A program made the position numbers and the translations under genes. Source: Glandiceps talaboti (taxonomy: Eukaryota; Hemichordata; Enteropneusta; Spengelidae). From it: DNA of 64,000 nt. The notes beneath the pieces were generated by a model. It had not been told where the DNA came from. It saw only the letters and a list, made by a program, of their open reading frames with translations, and did no database searches. The stretch lies in assembly GCF_964340395.1 (NCBI RefSeq), contig NC_135559.1:24693072-24757071 (forward strand). The letters run 5' to 3'. Each line of letters opens with the position of its first letter. The stretch's first letter is position 1. Positions 42,201 through 51,200 of this stretch are shown in pieces.

Positions 42201-45200
42201 GTGATACCTGTTGCTACCAACTCAGCACCACCGCCAGTACAGACTCAACAAGTAGCAAAACCAACACCACCGGCGACACCAGTGCAAGTTGAGAGGAATG
42301 ACCAAGGACCACAGGCTCAAAATGCTCAGGTAAGCATGATTTTCTTTTACTTTGTTGGAAGCGTGCCTCGAGAGAAGTGAATTATTTATCAACCTCCGAT
42401 GACGGGTACACCTGTGTATTTCCGTATTGTCAATGGGAAGGGCTTTCGAAATTTACACCTGGAGCTGTCGTATCATTTACTATGTAGACCAAGTGGGCGT
42501 AATGTGACGGGTAAGATAGGGACGAGGCACGCCTGTGGTATACCGTATAGTTATTTACGGTTTCCACAACCGCGAGTCCAGGTGATATGTGATCCTATGA
42601 TTTGCCCATAGGGACATAGTTGAAAATGTAATTCCTGTAGTCTGTGAGGGTTTTGGGACAGACGGTAATCTTGTCCACAAAGGACATGAAGTGAAAAATA
42701 AATGTCCGTGAGGGACACGAAGTAAAATGTATGTCCGTGAGGGACACGAAGTAAAATGGATGTCCGTGAGGGACACGAAGTAAAATGGATGTCCGCAAGG
42801 GACACGAAGTAAAATGGATGTCCGTGAGGGACACGAAGTAAAATGGATGTCCGCAAGGGACACAAAGTAAAATGGATGTCCGCAAGGGACACGAGGTGAA
42901 ATATAATTTTGTTTGTGAGAGACACGAAGACGTCCGTAACGTAAGGGAAGCATGGGTCGTACCAGGTGCAAGACAAAGCGTACAGATAAGCGTAGCTTGA
43001 TCATGCAAATGAGCATTGTATTGAAAGTTCAGTAAAACGTGTGTATGTTGTTTTACAGGTGCACCAGCAGTTGGCCGAACTGAAACAGAAATTCGACGAA
43101 TTAGAGAAGTCAACAGGGACCGCTTCAGTAGAGGAGGCCTTACAGAAGGTGATAGAACTGGCGCAAACAACGACCTGGGACTCGAGACCACAACTACTAC
43201 ATGCCTTACGAGTATTGGTAGACCGAGCCACGAAATCGGCCCATCCTAAATTAGGGAGATTTAGGGCCGTATCAGCACAATTTGAAACCAATGATTTTGG
43301 AAAAGGGTCTGGTCATTTGATTCTCCTACTTCTAGGCAACAAAGAAGAGGAAGAGATTGCGGCAAAAGTCTCCAAATTTATGCAACACAAGGCGAGCACA
43401 CCACGATACACTCCCTATCATCCTCGACCAGATACCCGCCGTAGGTTGCCTGAAAGTCAAATTAAGTGCTATGTTTGTGGGGTTGTCGGACATTACGCTA
43501 GAAATTGCCCACAAAAGAAGAATGCATAAAGTTGATACTGCATTGTATTTTCAGAATATAAGGCATTAAATGAAATAAAATGTTGAATGATATTAACCGC
43601 GTGGATCTTTGTATTGTACGTGTCCAAGTTCTTTGTATGTCTATAACATTGTAAAATTATTACCATATTATTCACCGTTTGTGCATAAATAACCTGGTTT
43701 AACCACACCCTTGGACAGGGGGGTGACTACAAAAACCCTCTACCTGTATGGTAGCCTGCCATCTGCAGGTCCTGTCTGGGGGTGCCCTCTAGTTACTTAG
43801 TCTTTGTTTTTTTCCCCCTATAGTTTGTATGTCCACATTGGGAAATGGATTATATGGTAGACACCGATATAAGAACTAGAACAGCATATTCGTGGGTGAA
43901 TCTAGAGGGCGCCCCCTGACATGGACCGGCCTCTACTCCAAGTATTGTTTCAGTGGCTAATGGAATGGTTAAAGCTTCCCCATCAGAACTGGCCTTCAGA
44001 AATCCCGAAGACTTTGCAGCAGGAGAAATTCACAACCATCTCGATACATGGGAGGTTTTAATAAACAATTTAGAAAACAAAGAGCAAATTAGAAGTTGCT
44101 CATTGATGGTGTAAAAATATCACAATATTTCACGCATTTCAGAGGAGCATATAAAGGGTTACAATATGACAATCCAACTCCTCCTTGTAGAATTTTCCAA
44201 AATAATCCAAACTGCCAAAATTTTGGAAGTTTCATATCCACCACGATAGCTGAACGTATAAAGTCAGGGGCTATCTCAGTATGGGGACGTGTAGGCAATG
44301 ATCCTCCTCCAGCACTAGTAATGCCTATCACCATAGAACCAAAAAAACCACGCATGTGTATAGATATGCGGTACCTAAATTGTTGGATAAAATCTGAGCC
44401 TTTTAAATTGGACAGTTTAGTGGAGGTTACTAGATACCTGGAGGAGGGTGATTGCCACCTTAAATGTGATGATAAGAGTGGCTATGACCACGTTAAAATT
44501 GCAAATGCAGATAGACCGCTGTTAGGTTTTCAATGGGCTGGAACCTGGTATGTGAGTAACACACTACCCTTTGGATGGAAATTATCGGCGTTCGTGTACC
44601 ATACATTAGGTTATTGTATAACTAGTTACGCTCGGTCACTTGGTGTTCCCAATATACAATATATAGATGACAGACATGGGGGCCCAATGGTATTGAGGCA
44701 ACAAAACCACCATCGTCCGACATTCAGTCGATATGAATTAGCAGAATCCGCAGCATTTATACTGGCTAAATTATGCTTAGATGCAGGTTATTTCATAGCT
44801 CTAAGCAAAAGTGTTTTGATACCTACAACATCTTTGGTTATGTTGGGTTTAATAGTAGAAATCATTTGCGTTACCACAAGACAAGAAAGAAAAATTCCTT
44901 GTTTTATTGCACGATACTATATCATCCCGTATAGTAAATGTTGTGACCATTCAAAAATTAATGGGGAAATGTATCTCCTTTACATTCAATTCCGTGTGCA
45001 GGAATATTTATAAGGCATATGGCAAAAGCCATAGCTTCAGCAAGCTCCAGTGCAAAAAATGTTATCCAAATACGAGGCGCACTTAAAGGAGAATTAACAG
45101 AATGGGAGAAAATTATCGAATTAGCAGGCTCATTTCAATGGTTGTCGGAAAAGCATCTCACACTTCAGATATATACAGATTTCAGTGACTTCAAATGGGG

Positions 45201-48200
45201 TGCAGTTCTGAATGGAATAGATAATGAACTGCAAACACAGGTCATTGGTGACATGTGGGAACCACATTTCCGCCAGCTACCCATCGTAGTAAAAGAAGCA
45301 GAGGCCTTATATCGGGCTTTAGTGGCTTTAAACGAAAAAATTCACAATATAAGAGTAGATGCCAAAATCGACTGCTTACCAGTTGTACATGCCTGGAACT
45401 CAAGCCCTTTAGGTACAAAGTCGGTAGCCCTAAATGACATAATTAAGAAGATATTCCGGCTGTGTTTAGAGAAGAACTCAAAATTGACACTTGAATATGT
45501 TAGGTCCGTTGAGAACCCTGCCGACACCCTGTCACGTGATTTAAGCTACATTAACATGGCACTATCCGATAGAGCATGGGAATATGTGGATAGAGAATTC
45601 AGTCCTCACAGCATAGATGTGATGGCATGTAGTTCTAACGCAAAGCTGCCACATTTTATTGCCCCCTTCCCACAAGGTAACAGCGAAGGCGTTAATTTCT
45701 TTAGTCATAATTTCAAGCCTGGTGATGTATTATATGTTTATCCGCCTTTTAAATTGGTGCACCCAGTAATAAAGCATATAGTTAACAATAGATTACACGC
45801 TACGGTCATTGTTCCAAGAAAGCGGTTCTTGGAGTCATTTTGGGTTTCCATTCAACAACATGCGAAATGCTCAAAAATTGTTGGTAGAATAGAACAAACT
45901 GGGATCATTTTGGCTCCATCACGGCAAGGATACGTTGATATCCAACTAAGTTGTGAACTTCAGACCGTGAAATTCTAAAAAACTTTACATACAATCATGT
46001 TTCAAGTATGGCTGTCACGTTTCCCCTTTATCTTACAGATGATCTGTTGGATATGTGGAAGCATGAACGAAAACGAAAAACTTTATTGTAAATTGTGCAA
46101 CTCTAGCCTCGTAGACTCAGCCGGAGGATTGACAAAACCCCAAAAAGACGATAATCAACTTCTAGATGTACAAACCATTGATCAACTCATGTACGAACTG
46201 TTAGGAGAAAAATCGGCATATGAAAAACAAAAAACGTCTTTAATCAAACAACTTGAAAACTTCCTCCTAATACTCCCAAATCCACTCAGGCTAGTAGACG
46301 CGAACCCTGAAGATATTGTCAGATTTTTTATATACAAGGACAAGGACGCAAAAACCCAAAATACATATATATACCTGTCAGTATCTTGGAAATCCGGCAG
46401 TGTCACCATGTTCATGCCCAAAACGGTTACAAGCCACGACATTGCGAAATATGGTGTCAAAATTGAAATCATATTACCAGGTTGTGTTTTCTGAACAAAG
46501 ATTACAGCGACAAAATCCAGTAGAATCACTGATTGTAGAAAGATATGTTAAGAAAATGTCAGAGGAACAGGCGAAGGCACACGTTACACCTAAACAAGCC
46601 CCTCCTATGTTCATAGAAAAAATAAGAATTATTGTTAATCATATCTTAAGCAAAATCTTATCTGCTACCTCCCGTAGTCGGTTATACGTACTTGCTAGAG
46701 ATTTAGCCTTTTTTAAGCTACTGTTTTTTTCAGGTGATAGGGCAGGTGATTTAGGTCATGTAAAAATGCAAGAAATACTCCGTTTTCCTGACGATTCCAG
46801 CCTAGTCTTTAATCACACTTTTGGGAAAACTCTTAGAGGAGCAGGCACAAATATGTTCGCTGTAAAACGGTGTGCGGATCGACTCATGTGTCCAGTTAAC
46901 ACAATAGAACAGTATATCATGTTAGCTAAAGAATTAGGAATAGACCTTTCAAAAGGTCATCTCTTCCGACCAATGACGCCATGTGGGCAGGTAGATCAAA
47001 AACCATTTTCATCGCAGCTGGCTTACCAGCGTCTAAAAATGTACCTGCAAGATTTAAACATCGATACTGGTGAAACACCTCACAGCTGCAGGAGCGCATG
47101 CGCAATTACTTTGGCTATGGTAGGAACAAATTTAAAAGAACTTATGCATCACATAGGTTGGAGATCGGAAGAGATGTCAAACTATTACACAAAACTGGCA
47201 AATGTAATGTGTGTTGATAACCCAGGTCAACATCTTTCTCAGGTAGTGGATAAAAATCAGGCAATAACTACGAGATACGAAGAAATTGAACAACTGAAAG
47301 GTTTTTTACCTGCCTTTTAGTTTTGGGATGGAAATAACACAAAAGTTGAAATGAATCTGTATGTATATTATACAAAACAATGATAATAATAAACGAAGGA
47401 TTAAAGAATTTATCACTGGTTGTGATAGTCGTTTACCTGTAAGGAAAGGGAGAGATTTTAGGAATGGGAAGTGTGTGGAAGAGTAATGAAATGGAGTGTT
47501 TGTTCAGTATAATACGGCAAGGGAATTGCCGAAACCATACTCATACCCATTCCTTAATAGGCAATATTCTTGAGCGAAGTGATTGGGCTTTAAATACTAT
47601 ATTATTCAAAGGCCAATCACATAGCGAAAACATTACGCCAGATGTTCAAAATATAAATATTCATGAAATAATAAAACAATATAAAAGGCAGAAAGAAGAA
47701 CCAGATCAGTTGTCATTTCCTCGCACAGAGAAGGGGAGACAAGGGTGATGATGAATGGATAATAGCACCGAAATATGACCCCAGGCATCTTTAGAGATAT
47801 ACATATATGTAAGTTGCAACTACGCAAGAACGATTTGTAGCGACCCACCCTCCCAACCCCAGTGCACATTTCTATTTGCAGTATACATTGCTCAAAATAT
47901 GCCGAAACCATACTCATACCCATTCCTTAACAATAGGCAATATTCTTGAGCAAAGTGATTGGGCTTTAAATACTATATCATTGACACCTCTCTTGACACG
48001 TCACTTGCTACTCATTACAACACGATTCTAAACTCATATAATTTGTACCAGATCATCACAACTCCCACATGTGTCACTGACAATTAACTCCAGCACAATC
48101 ATTGATCACTGCCTCACAAATATTACAGACTATTTCATCAACTGTGGTATTATTCAATCCGATATTACTGATCACTATCCAACATTCTGTATCATCAATC

Positions 48201-51200
48201 ACTTGAAACATACAATGAAACCTGAAACATCGACCAAAACACTTGATTTCAAAAACTACAATTCAGATGCTTTCTTAGCAGACTTAAGCCATGCATCTTG
48301 GCAACCTGTTTACAACAGTCTGGACCCAAATGATGCATATACTGCATTCTTCAATATTCTACACAAAATAATATCAAAACATATTCATGTCAGAACAGCT
48401 CGTCGCTCTAACAGCATTCGTAAACCTTGGCTAACTAATTGCCTTGTGAAATCAGTATATACCAAACATAAATTATTTACACTAATGAAAAATAACCCCA
48501 ACAATGATCGTTACAAAAAGTACAAAAGATACTGAAATATTTCAACCAAGCTCAAGTGTGCAAAGAAACGCTACTATTCGAATAAACTACATGTAGCCCA
48601 AGGCAACTCAAACAAAACGTGGCAAGTTATCAATGAATTACTGAACAAAACAACCAACAAACTAGTCCCTCGTAAAATAATCTCTAATAAACCGACCACA
48701 CATACACTGACAGATAGTTCCAACATTGCTAATGAATTTATTGACTTCTTCACGAACATTGGCCCAAATCTCATATTCAACATTACCTCCACCACAAATT
48801 TCGAAAATTATCTTGGTGGAAACTACCCTAACTCTTACTTTTTCCATCCAGTCTCAGAACAAGATGTTTTAAATGAAATCAATCTCTTAGATCCACGTAA
48901 AGCTGTGGGTCACGACTCTATTCACCCTAAAATAGTCAAGGAAGCTGCACACATCATTTCTCATCCTTTTACCCATATTATCAACTGTTCATTGAGCCAA
49001 GGGATATTTCCAGATGCATTAAAGAAAGCTAAAATTACTCCAATCTATAACCGAAGAAGTCAGCAACTACAGACCAATTTCAATCCTCCCAATCTTTAGC
49101 AAAATTCTTGAATCAATTGTAAATAAACAGCTTATAAATTACCTTGAGACTAAAAACATTCTATTACCTACACAATTTGGATTTCGCAAAAAAACTATAG
49201 CACAAAATTGGCTCTTATAGACCTGGTCCCTGACATAATTGAGAATTTAGATAATGGGCTTCTTACTTTTGGCATCTTTATTGACTTTAGAAAGGCATTT
49301 GACACCATTGATCACGATATTTTAATCTGTAAATTAGAACATTATGGCATCAGAGGCTGCACTATTATTTATCAAATCGTCAACAATCCATTACAATCAA
49401 TAACGTATCATCTCAATACAAAACAATTAAATGTGGTGTCCCGCAAAGATCGATTCTTGGCCCTATCTTATTCCTAATTTATATAAATGATATTGCAAAT
49501 TCTTCCAACTCGTTTCAGTTTAGACTTTTTGCAGATGACACTAATGATGTATTTCAGTTTATGAAAGATAGGTATGTAAATCTTTCACAAGCAAATTCTG
49601 ATTTCCAAGAGGTTTGTGAATGGTGTGGGGCAAACTTAACTTACCATCAATATTAAAAAAACTAATTATATGATCATAAAAAACGTCCATAAAGAAATTA
49701 ACATCGATTGAGTTCTAGATATTGATGGTAACCAAATAGACAACGTTTCATCTACAACATATCTTGGAGTTTCTCTTGACTCTCAAATGAACTGGAAATC
49801 ACATATTAAGAAAGTTGTAAATTCAATTGCCCCAAAGGTTGGCCTTATTTCATGACTTCGACACTATGTACCAAAATCAATTCTGTTAATATTGTATAAC
49901 TCATTAATCCTTCCCCACTTGAACTACTGCATCAAAATATAGGGCAACACATTCACAACCTTCTTGGAACCAATTCTTCTCCTACAAAAGAAAATCACAC
50001 GTCTGATGACCTTCTCCGACATACGTGCCGACACAAGCCCCTTATTTAAAGACCTTGGTATTTCAGATGTCCATAAATTATGTAAATTTCAAACCTGCCT
50101 TCTTATCATTGACATGCACAACAATCAGTTTGCCCATGACATACACCACTATTTCGATGTTGTTCCTCATGTGTACCCTACCCAGTTCGCTACAAATGAC
50201 AACTTTTACATACCCAAAATAAACTTAACACGAAGCAAACATAATTTTAAATATGCAGCCACTTCTCATTGGAATTCTCTCCCTAGCCATATCAAAAATA
50301 TTACCCACAGACGCACCTTCAAAAACACTTTAAAAGAACACCTTCTTGCTAAAAATTAATTCCTTTCAGTAACTTCTACAGAACTTGTATATGTTTTTGA
50401 CTGTTATTTTCATTAATTTCATTTCATATGATTAGTTTACTTATAAATACACTATGTGAGTTTTTGTTTTGTTTTCTTCTCTGTACAGTTATGCATAAAC
50501 ATATTTTATTATTTTTATAGTATCAGGGCCATAGACTAGACTAGTTCTGCTTGAACTATTTCTATGGCCCTCACCAGGTACAGTTTTTCTTTTCTTTTCT
50601 TCTCAGTTGTGTATCATTTTCCCTTTGTGTCTGGTGAAAATAAATAATATGAAATATATAATATGTCATAGAACACTGTGCTAATACCAACTTTGAATGA
50701 GATGTGTTCAAGCATGTCTGACTTATGGCTTTGGACATGGAAAATTTGCAAACAAAATGGCTGCTTGGCGACCATATTGGATCGTATCATGAAACAAATT
50801 GACGTGCATATGTATGCCTTTGTATCTTGCCCCTGTACCAAGTTTGAAAAAAATCGGTCCAGGCATCTCCAAGAAACTGCTCTGGACGGACGGACAGATA
50901 GACGGATGGACGCATGGAACCCAATCCATAAGTCCCCGTCCCGGACTTTGTCCGACGGGGACTAATTAATATTTTTGGGTAACTAGGCTGTATCTTAAAA
51001 ATGCAAGCTTCAAATTGTGTATAATATGGTCCATATATCAACCATAATAATATGCACCTGTCCTATGGAGTTTGTTGATACAACATTTACCTTAAATGAG
51101 TATTTTGAATAATGAACAATATTCAGTAATTAAGCAGTATCATGCAATCTTCAAATTCCGTATAATTTAATTGGCATATACATTAACCTAAGAAAGCATG

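Larger units (their letters stand above)
41936..47982 (+). mobile_element. Ngaro-like tyrosine-recombinase retrotransposon with split direct repeats
   Basis: Order: repeat A1 (41939-42063), gag, RT-RNase H, tyrosine recombinase, repeat B1 (47528-47606), repeat A2 (47607-47728), repeat B2 (47901-47982). The A1...B1A2...B2 layout is the split direct repeat plan of Ngaro and PAT members of the DIRS order. Insertion is by recombination of a circle: ATT lies at the left end, the B1/A2 junction and the right end, with no target duplication. It lies inside LINE ORF2 on the same strand. Three or four frameshifts make this copy inactive, but all domains are recognisable. Confidence 0.92.
38191..50662 (+). 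mobile_element. Near full-length LINE interrupted by two insertions
   Basis: Segments in order: ORF1 coiled-coil part (38,260-38,509), insertion, ORF1 C-terminal part (40,981-41,398), ORF2 endonuclease (41,407-41,938), insertion, rest of ORF2 (47,980-50,359), 3' UTR with a 10-bp stem-loop, end at about 50,660. Joining across the second insertion restores an open reading of the endonuclease (GDMNI then DTSLDT). Motifs place it in the Jockey/CR1 superfamily. It is antisense to the GRTP1-like gene and fills much of its third intron. Frameshifts make it inactive. Confidence 0.88.

Noticed and set aside
42551-43191. Three overlapping minus-strand frames of 141-198 codons with repeated ILLRVP-like peptides
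   Set aside because: They translate the 29-bp minisatellite in the gag intron in three frames and have no coding support.
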